64,000 nucleotides of DNA, from NCBI GenBank assembly GCA_028023455.1, contig JAQFVV010012669.1:429501-493500 (forward strand), read 5' to 3'. Made by a program: the position numbers and the translations under genes. Source of the DNA: Epiperipatus broadwayi (Eukaryota > Onychophora > Udeonychophora > Euonychophora > Peripatidae). A model generated the notes under the pieces. It saw only the letters and a program-made list of their open reading frames with translations. It did not search any database and had not been told where the DNA came from. This document shows, piece after piece, positions 24,357-36,900 of the stretch (positions within the stretch are counted from its first letter, which is position 1; each line of letters opens with the position of its first letter).

Positions 24357-26070
24357 TTTTAAAATAGTGATGATGTTAGTGGGGTTTTTTGAGTGAGCTA
24401 TTAAAGCTCAGAAAATTATTCAGTTCAGATTACGTTACAGGTAGCTTGGATACCACTAAACAGTTCACAGTGTCTAATAGGACAACTTCATTCAAATATT
24501 CAGTTGGATATTTTTTATTTCACATATTAATTGAATTAGAAATCTTCTCTTACTGCAGAGTCTTTTTTTTTTATTATTAAAACTGAGGTTTGTTCTATAG
24601 CTAACTAAAAACTAGCCATTTCTCATTGAGTTTCACTTATGCTATGCTCGATGACAGTTTGACATTTAAATAGTGCTACTTCTTTAGAACAACTGACCAT
24701 ATGGTGTAAAAGAAAAAATGAATATATTAATACTATCATTCATTATTATCCACTTCTAGTATCATTAACGATGATGACAATAACAAACAGCTTATAGTTG
24801 AATACTTTATAAAATTAATTACTTCATTAATTTATCAAACAAAAAAATTCGAAGAACTTTTTGATATCGTTTTACTAATTAAATTAAAATACATGTTTTA
24901 ATTAAATAACAGTAGCATTATTTTGAAATTTTAAAAATGAAAATATAAATATTTAATGGCTAAAGCAAATACAAGTAAAAAACAATAACATAACAATATG
25001 AAACTAAGCAACATTCTTAGGAATATCATTTTCTAACAGACATATAATTTAGTATATTAACTAGTTAATAATTTAAGCAGTATTTCTGCAAATAATATGT
25101 TGCTATAGGCTGACAAGTAATCAAACATTCATGTATGTACATGCATATTCATTTTCACAGAATTAGATGAAAAAATATCAATTAATTATCTAATTATGAT
25201 AAAGGCTACTAAAGTCATGTGCTCAGATCACGTTTGATACATCAAATTATTCACAGCATCTGAGTACATATTTATATAAAGCAATTTATGTTAGAAGGAC
25301 TTGCTTTGCAATTTTTCATCAAAAACATCATGGTTAAATTCAAACATCTGCATTTGATGCTACACATATCCATAATATGACTTTACAAATGACCTTTAAG
25401 ATGTAGTTAATATGATATTTGCAAAGACAAAAAATGGTATTTTTAATAATAGTGTCACATTTTCTGAAGTCATTGTGAAGAGATGTAAATTATTATAATC
25501 ATGTAAGTATTAGTAAAAAATTATAATTCACATCGTAACAACATTAATGCTCCATAGAATTTAAAAAAACGTTAGGCTTCTTAGTAAAAATTGAAAAAAA
25601 AAAATTGCAAACTTAAACAAAAAAAAAAATTCACTGAAAATTAGATAAAACTACAAACCCTAATACAGAATGTAACAATATTAATAAAAGTACATAAAAA
25701 AAACCAAAAACAACAACATGATAATCTGTGGTTCAAAGGTCAAATTCAGTACTTTTTCAGAATTATTAAATGAGTTAAACCAGCACTAAGAAAAATAATT
25801 AAATGCATACACCAAAACCGGTAGAGCTGATCACAGTTCTCCTTAATCTATAAGAAGAAAATATCTATCTATTTAGAAAATAGCAGTATAGAATTCTCTC
25901 CTCAAGAAAGTTTCACACGGATTGAATATTGACAACTGCAATTTTAGACATATCAATATACTCATTCAGATGAAAAAAAATTAAAATTAATTAACTTTGC
26001 AATAACTAAATAATGAAAAAAATATTGCATATATCATTAATAATAGTAAAAGTTTTATAACAATGAATCA
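24357..26070. other. AT-rich non-coding stretch
   Basis: Nothing recognised beyond A/T runs. A poly-A-rich patch lies near 25,590-25,630. Confidence 0.5.
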
Positions 26071-26071
26071 T

Positions 26072-26660
26072 TTTAATAATTTTTATTAGTCATTGATTAG
26101 GCTAGAGATTATCCAATAATGAATAATATTTATGTAGTGTAATTTTCACTACACCACTCTCATGCAAGGCAGGGACTGGTTTCTATCTGTTTTTAACATC
26201 TTGTGGAGGGATGTAATCATAAACATATGACCAGAGACATGAAAATGATCTATGAATCCCAAGATGCCTATTTCATGCTGAACCAGTACTCTTCAGTTGG
26301 CCCAGGCCACAAAATCTTACCCATATCTTTATCATTGTTCAATATAAATATATATATATAGAGAGAGAGAGATCAAATTACTACAGTTTATTTGATAAGT
26401 GCCTTCACAACATTGACACAAATCACTTAATGAAATTATATTAATAATTTTTATTACTCATTGATTAGACTAGAGATTATTCAATAATGAATAATATTTC
26501 TGTAGTGTAAATATCACTCTCATACAAGATAGGGACTGGTTTCTAGCCACTTTTAACATTTTGTGGAGGGAGGTCTATGATTCCCAAAATGCACATCAGT
26601 TGGCCCAGACCACAATCACTTACACATATCTTTATTATTGTTCAGTATATATATATATAT
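26072..26660 (+). repeat. Repeat family R1, two tandem copies (period about 369 bp)
   Basis: TTAATAATTTTTATTA starts at 26,072 and again at 26,441. Each unit continues with ACTAGAGATTAT, CAATAATGAATAATATT, a small TGTAGTGTAA...CACTACA-type palindrome, GGGACTGGTTTCTA, TTGGCCCAG and an (AT)n tract. Between the units lies TACTACAGTTTATTTGATAAG. Other copies occur near 12.4, 29.7, 32.7, 40.7, 41.1, 47.5 and 48.1 kb. Confidence 0.8.
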
Positions 26661-28805
26661 TGTAATGGTAAGAATTGTCCCTCCACGTAACAAAATCTAG
26701 AACACAGGCAAAATACACTAAAGCAGATCGAAGACAGATACTGGGATCCAGACTCCGACCAACATTCAATCCTTTCACCTCTGCTCAACGATCTAATACC
26801 CTATGGATGACACTTATCAACTTACACAAACACTTAATTTAACCTCAGTCTGGCAGTCACTGAGCGTAAAACAAAAGACTCGTAAATTAACTAATTTTAA
26901 TACTGATCAGATATACACACATATGACTAAGTGATTAATTAATATATCAGTGATTGCTTATGAAATATAATAGAATGATCTACCTATAGATATAATGATG
27001 TATGTGCAATTAATTCTAGAGTTGGATAAAATGAACTCACGGACAATAAAATCATGAAAACGAGTTGTATTTTAAATAATTTAATAAAACAATAATTAAT
27101 AGTGAAATCAAAATATACAAAATTATGTGCCGGGAACGTGAGATATTATGCTCACAGGAGTTATATAACTAATGAGATTAATGTTACATATCTCATTAGA
27201 AGTGTTCAATAAAATGTAGTGTGGTATTGGAGTCTATGCCTATATTAATATGCCAAATTTCTAGCTCTTTTGTAGTCTGCTAGACCAACGGAACTTTATA
27301 ACCAAAGTTATACAACTGAATTAATAGCGCTCCTGTGGTGTCTATCTATACAAAGTTAAATCGAGAACATAATAAGGCTCAGAGGTACGCAGGTTAGCAT
27401 GTTAACCTAGATTAGGGTATACACTGATGCTAGATAAGCATTTAATATAAAAGGAGAGAAAACTGGTTTATAATAGGTTTACCTATATACTCTGTGGCAC
27501 ATATTAAAATATTAATAAAGCTCAAAGGTGCGAATGGGTCATTATTCAGCTTCAGCATCGAATGCTCGGTTTGCCCTAAAACCACTCAACTTGCTATGAA
27601 TAGAGACATTAGTAGTTCAGGGTGTTGGATAAGCATTAATTATGAATCATCTAGGTCCTTGTGCCCTAGTTCTAAAAGTGTGTGCTTTACCCGAACTAAA
27701 GTGGATGAGAGTGACCTCCACCAACAGCTCATCAATAATCATGCAGCAAGCAGATACCTTGTACATTGCGTACTTTGTAAGAACACATCCGCAACTTATA
27801 CATGTATAACGCAAATACGTGAAATTATATTATCATGCCTTAAAATTAGATAGCGTCTATTTGCATATCTATACAATCCAGTTCTCAAATTTAGTATTTC
27901 GAATATACTATTTAAGGACTAAATTAATTAGTAACCTAGTTTAATATTATCACCTGCATCTCTACATATATAAATCTAAGGAGGACAAAGCATATTTGCG
28001 AGGTAATTATGAATAAAACATTAAAATATGCTTTTGAGAATATCTCTGTGGCTAGTTCCTATGATGTACGAGTTACATATATAAATAGTTATAATTCATA
28101 ACTAGAATTAAGCAAACTACAATTTTAACTAGATAACTGATTATTGTAATATTAATACCCAAAACTTAATCAGTAAAATAATAATATGATCTCGAAACAG
28201 CGAGTGAGAATGAAAAATAATAATTTAATTATTTAATATTTATTATAGCAAAGATTTGAAATTATCTTCACAGATTGAGTCATTTGGCATATTAAATACT
28301 TATAATATTAAAATGATAAAAATCATAGAATAAATTGAATAGATTAGAAATAGGCAGAAAAGGACCGCAGAAAATTATACATTTAAAATAGATTATTAGA
28401 GTTTTACATCTTAAAAGAGAATTCTAGTGTTACATTTTAAAAGATAATTCAAGTTTTACAATCGGACAAGATTTAGCATTTAATAGTCTTCTTTGCAGAT
28501 TTTAGTAAAGGTGTTTGGGAAAGGCAGATTTAATAAATAGCTAGCTTTTAAAAGAATCGAAAGTCACACTTTATAAACAGAGCTCTAAGAGAAAATTTAC
28601 CATTCAGTTGTTTTTCATTGCAGTTAGTTTGAGGCACTTGGGAGGATATTAAGTTGACACTTTTGATGATGATTTAAAGTTAATAGAGGTTTTTCCATGG
28701 GCTGCTTCTGCTTTGCTGGTATATGGCATTAGGTTTTATCAGACCAAAGTTCTTCTCCATCCCCGGTCAAGGAGAGGGGTGAGTTATTGCCATTCTACTC
28801 AATCA
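26661..28805. mobile_element. Unassigned 2.1-kb insertion-like segment (possible solo LTR or DNA element)
   Basis: Begins abruptly after the (AT)n of an R1 unit with TGTAATGGTAAGAATTGTCC. Its texture differs from its neighbours, with more mixed sequence and fewer homopolymers. Near 28,765-28,800 GGAGAGGGGTGAGTTATTGC CATTCTA is an imperfect reverse complement of the left end, hinting at inverted termini. It holds a 119-codon plus-strand open stretch (27,494-27,853) with several Cys (CSVCP, HCVLCKN) but no family I know. No transposase, reverse transcriptase or target duplication seen. Boundaries are tentative. Confidence 0.35.
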
Positions 28806-28938
28806 TTTTGAAGATAAAACAGGTGTAGGTTCTGCTTACAACCCACTTATTATACATATGATCACTTACTTGGCAACAAAACTTTTAGTATTTATACTTT
28901 TCAATCTCTGGTCACCTGTTAATTTTTATGAGCTTGTA

Positions 28939-29044
28939 TGTAGCTGAAAAGTCCATTTATTTATTTTAGCAAAACATATTTAATAGCTACAACCAGTAGA
29001 AAAGCCCATTTATTTATTTTAGAAAAACATTTTTAATTATAACA
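28939..29044 (+). repeat. 53-bp tandem duplication
   Basis: GAAAAGTCCATTTATTTATT (from 28,946) and GAAAAGCCCATTTATTTATT (from 28,999) begin two similar 53-bp units. Confidence 0.85.
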
Positions 29045-29270
29045 AGTAATTTAGATTTTGTTTTTTTGCGAATTTTGTTATTAACATTTTATATTTACCA
29101 AATCAAGCCCACACTATTTTAGGACCAATGCATGACCTATTTCAAAAATTGTTTACTAAAATCAAATAAAAGTTGTTTGATAATTAGTATAAACTAATTT
29201 TATAACCATACATGCAGAATAACAGGAAATATATGTACGATTTCCATAATACAGCAATAAAATTGGCTAA

Positions 29271-29508
29271 ATAATTTAACTAAAATATTTCTTAAACTAG
29301 AAATATTTATAAAATGAATATACATATCTGTAATATATACCAATAACATAACAATAATTTAAACTAAAATATTTCTTAAACTAGAAATATTTATAAAATG
29401 AATATACATATCTGTAATATATACCAATAACATAACAATAATTTAAACTAAAATATTTCTTAAACTAGAAATACTTATAAAATGGATACATATCTGTAAT
29501 ATATACAT
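29271..29508 (+). repeat. 84-bp tandem repeat, about 2.7 copies
   Basis: TAAAATATTTCTTAAACTAG starts at 29,281, 29,365 and 29,449. The first two units are almost identical and the third diverges at its end, indicating a recent duplication. Confidence 0.95.
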
Positions 29509-29689
29509 ATACTATTAAATTACAGACTTATCATTTGCATATATATATACGTGATTCTGCACATATAGTAATTTGCGGTTGTTTAAATGGGTACTCTGAG
29601 AGGGTTTAAACTTGGCATATGGATAGATGTGTGGGTAAAATAAGTGAAATGGGCAGATGGATGAAACTGACCATTTCAATATATATACA

Positions 29690-29775
29690 GTATAGATAAC
29701 AAATTACTACAGTTTATTTGATAAGTGTTAAATGTGCAACATTGACACAAATCATTTAATGAAATTATATTAATA
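29690..29775 (+). repeat. Repeat family R1, fragment
   Basis: TACTACAGTTTATTTGATAAG, ACATTGACACAAATCATTTA and ATGAAATTATATTAATA match the head of the R1 unit at 26,374-26,450. Confidence 0.75.
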
Positions 29776-30607
29776 AAAGTATATTAATAATTTGATAAGT
29801 GTTAAATGTAATGAAATGTGGGTATTGGAGTAATTCCAGGATGATGAAATATCATCATCACTCCCAAGTAAATTAAATTTAAAATTTACAAAAAGTATAT
29901 GTAAGTACGATATTATTAAAAAATGTTATATATTCAAGAGAGCATGAGATAAAAAAATCTCTGTGAGAGATCAGCCAGCTAGATCAAAAGAGATCAGTTA
30001 AGTATAATTAAAGAAATCAACCAGCATTATTAATAAGTAAAAGTAAGTACTAGTACTAGTCAAAATAAACCATTAATCATCATGAATGAGCAACATCAAA
30101 TAAAATCAACAGTCAATCTGGTGACTGGATTGGAGCTCATCCATAAGAATACATAATAATAAAAAAATAAAAAAACAATAATGGTGGGACATTAAAACAA
30201 GCTGATCATCATCAATGCTCTGATCACTTGTACTGACTAACTATAAACTTAACTTCTAATAAAGCTAAACTAAAATAAAATGTAGTAAGAGTATTATTCT
30301 CTTTTGCACCAACCAGGATGATGATTGATCATCTCTGGATGCCCAAAAGCACTAATATATATCCCCATTTATATATATCAGACTATTATGCATGAATCCA
30401 GCTCAGGAGAACACAAGTTTTACTACTGTATGTGACCAAGAGATGATGGAAACAGATATTCTAATATATTTAAAACCACTAAAATAATTTTCATAATTGA
30501 ACACAAGTTTATTGGCAATAAAAAATGATATTAAGGTCTAGAATAAGGCTATGCATATCAATTAAGCCTTCTGATTTTGATTAAACAAAAAAATATATCA
30601 CATTGTG

Positions 30608-30641
<34 letters not shown>

Positions 30642-31690
30642 CCATATAGGTGCACAGATGTACATTTTATTATCACATAAATATATATTTGAATTGATAT
30701 TTAATAATAAAAAAATGATTAAAATTTACATTTAAGTGTCTATTTGACACTCCTTGATACATATGTATGTGCACAGACATATGGTGTGGCATGATAATTT
30801 CTGAACATTTCTGAATTGTTATATAAAATACAATAAATGATTAAAATTTATCTATACATGTTGTTTAATTCAATTTATTACATTGTGGTTTTCAATATCT
30901 CTTAATGGCTTCATTTACAACTCAGATATATAATCTGTGCACATATGTGCAGTACAACAATTGATTAATTATATAAATGAATTCATTTTCTATTATATTT
31001 GATAATAGCAAAAATTCATTAATTTTTATAATAACTAATTCTATTTTGAATATACATAAAATTCACATATATATGTGTGTATCAATAATAAAATATAAAA
31101 AAATCAGTTCATAAAATTCTATTATAGCTTTCTTTCTTTCCTTTTGAAAGTTTATAAAAGTTCTTTTCTTATTGAAAATAAAATCAGGTTTTAATTAATT
31201 ATAATGTTTTTAGATTTCTTCCTTTTTTCAAAAATAAAATCAATCTTTAACAGCCTATGTTAAGTAATTATTATATTTTTAGAATAATATAGAGTCATCC
31301 TTAACATTAATACAGAAGGTATATATATATTCTATCTAAAAAGACCCCTGAAATCTTTTTCCTTTTTCTTTTAAATAAGATGGTCAAGAAATTAATCTTG
31401 ACTCTTAATTTTTAATCCATACACAATTATTTGTGTTTGTTTCACTTTTAGAATGTCTCTTAATTATTTTTTTTTAATAAATGAAAAACAAAAGTTTTTA
31501 GAATTAAAAATATAAATTTCAAAATGTTTTTTTTCTCTCAATAAATGATTCAAAATAATCATTATAGATTATATATCTCAATTTTAGAAGGTGATTTTAA
31601 AATGAATTATTAAAAAAACTTATTTAAAATTTTGTTCATGTTATATATAATGCTACTCACCATTGTATATATGTTTATCTATGCTTCTCT
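29776..31690. other. Non-coding stretch with an (AT)14 microsatellite
   Basis: A dinucleotide run of 28 bp lies at 30,611-30,638. No gene seen. Confidence 0.6.
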
Positions 31691-31699
31691 CTGCATATA

Positions 31700-32160
31700 G
31701 TAGAAATAGCATACATACACCAATTTTTCAAGCTTTCTCTTGGTAAGCTTGCTTTTTGTCCATCAGAAAAGTATAATCCAGGCTTGTTATCATCATCAGG
31801 GGAAAGTATAATCAGGTATGTTGGCATTCCCCTTCTGCCTTAGACTTGATGAGCTTCAGGCCAGCAAATTATTTTTGTCCACATTTAAGGCCATGAATTT
31901 TAACACAAAGAAGTGGGTCATTTTCCTCTATGTGAATTCAAACTCCATCATTGACTGCTGCTGGATCACCTGCTTTGATTTCAGCTACATCTTATGGGAG
32001 CTCTGTCCAACTCTGCTAGATGACTCTGCAGCTAGCTATTGAGCTTTTCAAAAATATTATTCACCAAGTCTTCTGGTGAGCCCTTACAAAAACTGCAAGC
32101 CAAACTGAACTGATATTTTTTATCAGTCTTTTTATAGAATCATTTAAGGTGACAACATCA
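31700..32160. other. Less AT-rich unassigned segment
   Basis: Visibly richer in G+C than its surroundings, with a 74-codon plus-strand open stretch at 31,818-32,042 that I cannot assign. Possibly part of an old mobile element; no motif, terminal repeat or splice structure supports a gene. Confidence 0.3.
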
Positions 32161-32344
32161 CTAATTTAAAAACTGGGTTTTTTCTTATCTCTCTTGACTG
32201 GAAACAATTTTAATCCCTACAAAAACACTTTTAATTAAAAAGCTACATTTGGAAATCTTATCACAGATTTTTTAATAGATAATAGAAATGTATACAAGCA
32301 TTAATTAAAAGATTTCAAAAATACTATGCTTGTTTTTAAATTTC

Positions 32345-32347
<3 letters not shown>

Positions 32348-32391
<44 letters not shown>

Positions 32392-32414
32392 AATAATAAT
32401 AATAATAATAATAA
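32348..32414 (+). repeat. Compound trinucleotide microsatellite (ATC)n(ATA)n
   Basis: About fourteen ATC units run from 32,348, then about eight ATA/TAA units to 32,414. Such tails are common 3' ends of LINEs, but no LINE coding sequence is visible next to it. Confidence 0.95.
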
Positions 32415-32633
32415 TTTATTTAAACCTTTTTACATTTTATTTATAATCAAATTCTGTTTTAAATTGAGAGTTATTTAACCCTTTGCAGTCATTAGTATTC
32501 CAAGTGAAATGTAAAAAATATCTACAAAAATTTATGTCTGTGTTTATTCCTACTTTACTTTCTCTATATATATTTGTGCAAACACACTATATTTCTGTGT
32601 TCCATATAACAGACCTGTTATAATATATCTATA

Positions 32634-32795
32634 TATAGATAACAAATACTACAGTTTATTTGATAAGTGTCAAATGTGCTGCCCTCACAACATTGACACA
32701 AATCACTTAATGAAAGTATATTAATAATTTGTATGAGAGTGGTGTAGTGAAAATTGCACTACAGAAATATTATTCACTAATGAATCATTTGTTTA
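32634..32795 (+). repeat. Repeat family R1, fragment with internal inversion
   Basis: The first half (TACTACAGTTTATTTGATAAG ... ATATTAATAATTTGT) is in forward order. It then switches to GAGAGTGGTGTAGTGAAAAT ... ACAGAAATATTATTCA, the reverse complement of the next R1 block as seen at 26,480-26,525. Confidence 0.75.
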
Positions 32796-33829
32796 TCTCA
32801 TAACAAATTATAACCAAAATACAAATCTGTCTTGTGTTTTAAATTTTTTGGCTTAAATAGATTGGTTGTAAAGATAGTATAAATAATTCAAAACTTCTTT
32901 ACTAATTGGGATCTATATAAATATAATAAAAAATAACATGAAAAAGCTAAGACATGGTACTATATATATATATATATAATAATGCTCAAGGTTAAATGTG
33001 TTTATAAGTAACCATTAGAAAACAGTTTGAGATTGTAGATTGTTATCTATATTGGTATTGTCTAAGTGTTGACTGGTTTTTAATGGCTATATGACTCCCT
33101 CCAATATCAATTACACACCTTGAGGCCTAATTCAAATCCAAGACTCATGATAATAGTGTTCTTTATTAATCACTATAATTGACAAATCATTAATTGTGAT
33201 ACACATTTAAAACCCAGCTTAATCATATTATAAATATGTATCTCAATTAAATGATAAAACACATACAACCAACTTTTACTAATTATTATTTTATTAAGTA
33301 TGATGTAATTCTGCAATATGTGAGAAATGTGATTGGATAAAGAAAATGCAAGCAAGAAATAAAAATATAAAAGTAAAAAAATAAATAAAATTTTTATTAT
33401 TATTAACACATTAACTGTATATAACAATCACTAATAATAATATCAACAATGGACCTGATTGATAATCATGAACTTGCTATTTTTCAACAAGCTTCTTCTC
33501 CAAAGAGAGATAAAATTTCCCATCTACTGAATAACCTGTGAAAATTTAAGCAGGGAATTTGAATTTGCAATTTGAATAGAAAGAACAGCCATATTTGAGT
33601 TGAAATAGTATTAAAAACCAAGATTTGAATATCCAAAAAAGCAAGGACAGGCATATAGGATTAAAACTGGCCAACTGAGGAATTCGAAACTGAAATCTTC
33701 AAAATTAAATTTGGATTAGTTGAATTTCCAAGTTGTCTATAATCCTGAATCTTAGGGTAAAGTATCTAGACTTGAAGATATATAATAGTACAAGAAATAA
33801 TTTAATAAAAAATATATAAATAATAATAC

Positions 33830-33930
33830 AAACATGCATTGCTAAGTGCAAAAGTGACATTGGGGAAAGAAAGTTGTCACTCATGAAGCTATGATTGTAG
33901 AATTGGGAGAAAATTGACCAAGCATTTAAC
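33830..33930 (+). repeat. Old interspersed repeat R3, copy 2
   Basis: CATGCATTGCTAAGTGCAAA, AAGAAAGTTGTCACTCATGA and AGCTATGATTGTAGAATTGG align with 13,650-13,735. Confidence 0.45.
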
Positions 33931-33934
33931 ATCT

Positions 33935-36900
33935 GCGCCATGAAACATCCAGTTTTTTTTATTAAGAAATGGATAGGACAACTTTACCCTTTAAAGTAAA
34001 AGTTATAAGGATAAGTGACTGGAATCTATTACAAGCAAAGAGTAATGATAGATGTTGAATTAAATGTTTTATAGTTTATTATATACTTTCTTTATTAAAA
34101 ATGTTGCCCATTGTAAATATTGTTGTTAAATATATATAATTGTTTAAATTAAAGACTCTCAATGTAATTTTCTAAATTCACTTTTCAATTGGTCATATCT
34201 TCTCACATACTTATAAATTTTTTTCACATTTACATATATTTTTATATATTCACATCTATCATTAAAAACCTACACATTTACACCTACCCATATTTTAAGT
34301 GATATTAATATACTCTGAACTAGATGATCATACAGATTCCCCATGAGTCTGAAACTTGGGAATAATGGAAACAATGATAAGGATGAGTTGAATTTAGGTA
34401 TATAGTTTGATATTTATTTGATCACTAACAAGGATCAATGATAGACACTGAGATATTGTGCTTCAAGTCTCATTTTCTTTTTTATAGTTTCCTAATTACA
34501 TAACAACACATTCTCTGTTCACAGTAACATATCTGATAGTTCTTGAAAATATGTGGTGCAATGCTTTCCTTTTTACGTGAATTCATTTCCATAAAGATTT
34601 TTAGGATAGATTTGTATGTGTGAAAACATTTTATTGCCCTACTTTTTAATTTCTACTGATTATTTAGTGTTAATGTAGATGGTCATAAAGCAAGAATAGA
34701 GAGATTGCAACCAAGTGAGATATTAAACGTAAACTAGAGAAATCAAGTGGTGCTTAATTTTAGTATATATAATATATAATTTTTGATAATTAAAAAATTA
34801 TTGTTTTAATTTGTACAGAATACTTTGTAGAATATGATAGAAATGAAAATATCTTATCACTGTAGAAGAATCATTAAGACAATGCTCATAAACATGAAAA
34901 CAATAAATAGATAGTATGTCATCCAAAGAATAGAATACTGTTTTCTTACTTGAATGAACATTGCTGCATAAGTTGTAATCATATCTCTGTATAATATCAT
35001 TTTAATGATATGTTTATAGAGGTGTGTGAGGTAGAGTACTATTAGCCCATTGCAAGTATAATTGAGCACTAACTTAAATAACTGATAATCAAATGCATTT
35101 TTTACAAGAGGATTTGTGGTGTAATAATTAAATAGCCTACAATGCTTGACCTAGGTTTGAATTTAGGTTAAGTTTAATAATTTTTTTCAAGTTTTAAGCA
35201 GCCTATATTTTTTTAACAGCCAGATAGCCTGTAGTCAGTCCAGAAAGGCATTTTATTATTGTTCAGTACATGGATATTTTCCACTTTTATCTAAAAAATA
35301 AAACAAAGACAATAAATATAAAACCTAACAAAATTCCAGATCATTCTCTGGTAAATGATCATATTGTACTACATGCTTCTCCTTCTAGGCATCTTTTATG
35401 CCCCAGTCCCTTTCATCATTGTGTGATTGGCATCATCAAGTGAAGTTGTGGTATCACGTAATAAATTTTTTTGTTAAATATATCTTACTTATTTGTTAAT
35501 TTTAGTTATGGCTGAAAAGTTGGAACATTATCAAATTCTCAAAAATGTGTTGTGAGTAAAATCCAAAGTCAAGACAATGCTGATCTTTTATTTTTGATGC
35601 ATTGTTTACTCAAAATTCATTTGTGATGATCAGGCATTTTACCCACAAGTGCACCAATATACAAAGCCTTGAGTATGAAACAATTTTTAATCAAAAACAG
35701 AATTTATTAACATATCAATTCATCACATTCACCTGATATCACTTTGTATAACTTCTTTTTATTCCTCTGAATAAAAAAAAAGGCCTAAAAAAGGTCTTTG
35801 GACTTGGAAGTGGTGAAACAAAAGATAGACATTAAAAGGTATCACTTACAATAGTTTTGGGACTGCTTTGAAAAATGGAAAACATGTTTAGACTGGCTTG
35901 TTGCATCAAATGGATAGTATTTTGAATGAGATTCAATTTTAACACATTTTTATTACAAAATTCCATTTGGAAGGGGAGATGTGGAGTTATCCCTCATATC
36001 ATTCAGCATGTATTTACCCTGAAGAGTATTTTTCTCTATTTCACTGTATTTCCATAGAAGGATGTCTGAGAAGTTTTGCTTTGTAATGAGCTATTAAAGG
36101 CTGTTTTTGCATTTTGTTCTCTATTGTGATTGAAAGAAAATTAAAAGACATATATACAATAAGAATAATAAATGTGGTCCCAAATTCAATTGAGAGATGT
36201 TCTATAAATCAAATTTCTCAAAAAGTCTGTGTTTTAACAGGTTTAGACATCTAACTTATGAAATGTACAAAAACCTTACTAAGTTAAAATAATAAGAAAA
36301 CCAAACCCATTGTAATTTGAATGTTAAAACATCAGTTAGATTATATCCCAAACATTTAACAAAATGTTGAACAAGTCTGAGAACAATTTTGATGCTTTAA
36401 AGCAAGGTTGACATAATTAGTATGAACAAATTTAGTTATTTTTGATAATGTAATTACATGGATAATTGAAGTACCAATTCTTGTTATGCTTTTGACTATT
36501 GTAAAACAAAATCACTAGTGATTTATGGGTTAGATCAACTTTAATTGGATTTAATAAATGAAAGTCAAGTAAATAATATGAAAGGTATTGCCTACTCATC
36601 CTTTTATTAGGTTATTATAACTCATCTCATTCTATAATAAATGCCGTTTCAAAAGGAAATTTCTTAGTGTCAAATTACTGTCAAAGAATAGTGTTCTTCT
36701 AGATCTAATGATTCATTATTTTCATGAATAGTCAAAGGATTTAATGCGCAATATTTAATAACAATCACATTAGGCATTAAGTTTTACTTTCTTCAATAAG
36801 GAGCTACCAGACATAATCCAAACAGGTTTTCTTGTTTGACTTTTTTACCAGTGATCAATATAAATGCAAACATCTGGTAAAATTTGCAGCAATACTTCTT

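Noticed and set aside
27494-27853. 119-codon ORF as a new Cys-rich protein
   Set aside because: No motif, signal peptide or regular Cys spacing; it lies in an insertion-like segment. Kept only as a note.
29271-29508. CRISPR-like direct repeats
   Set aside because: An 84-bp head-to-tail tandem array without spacers, in a eukaryotic intron.
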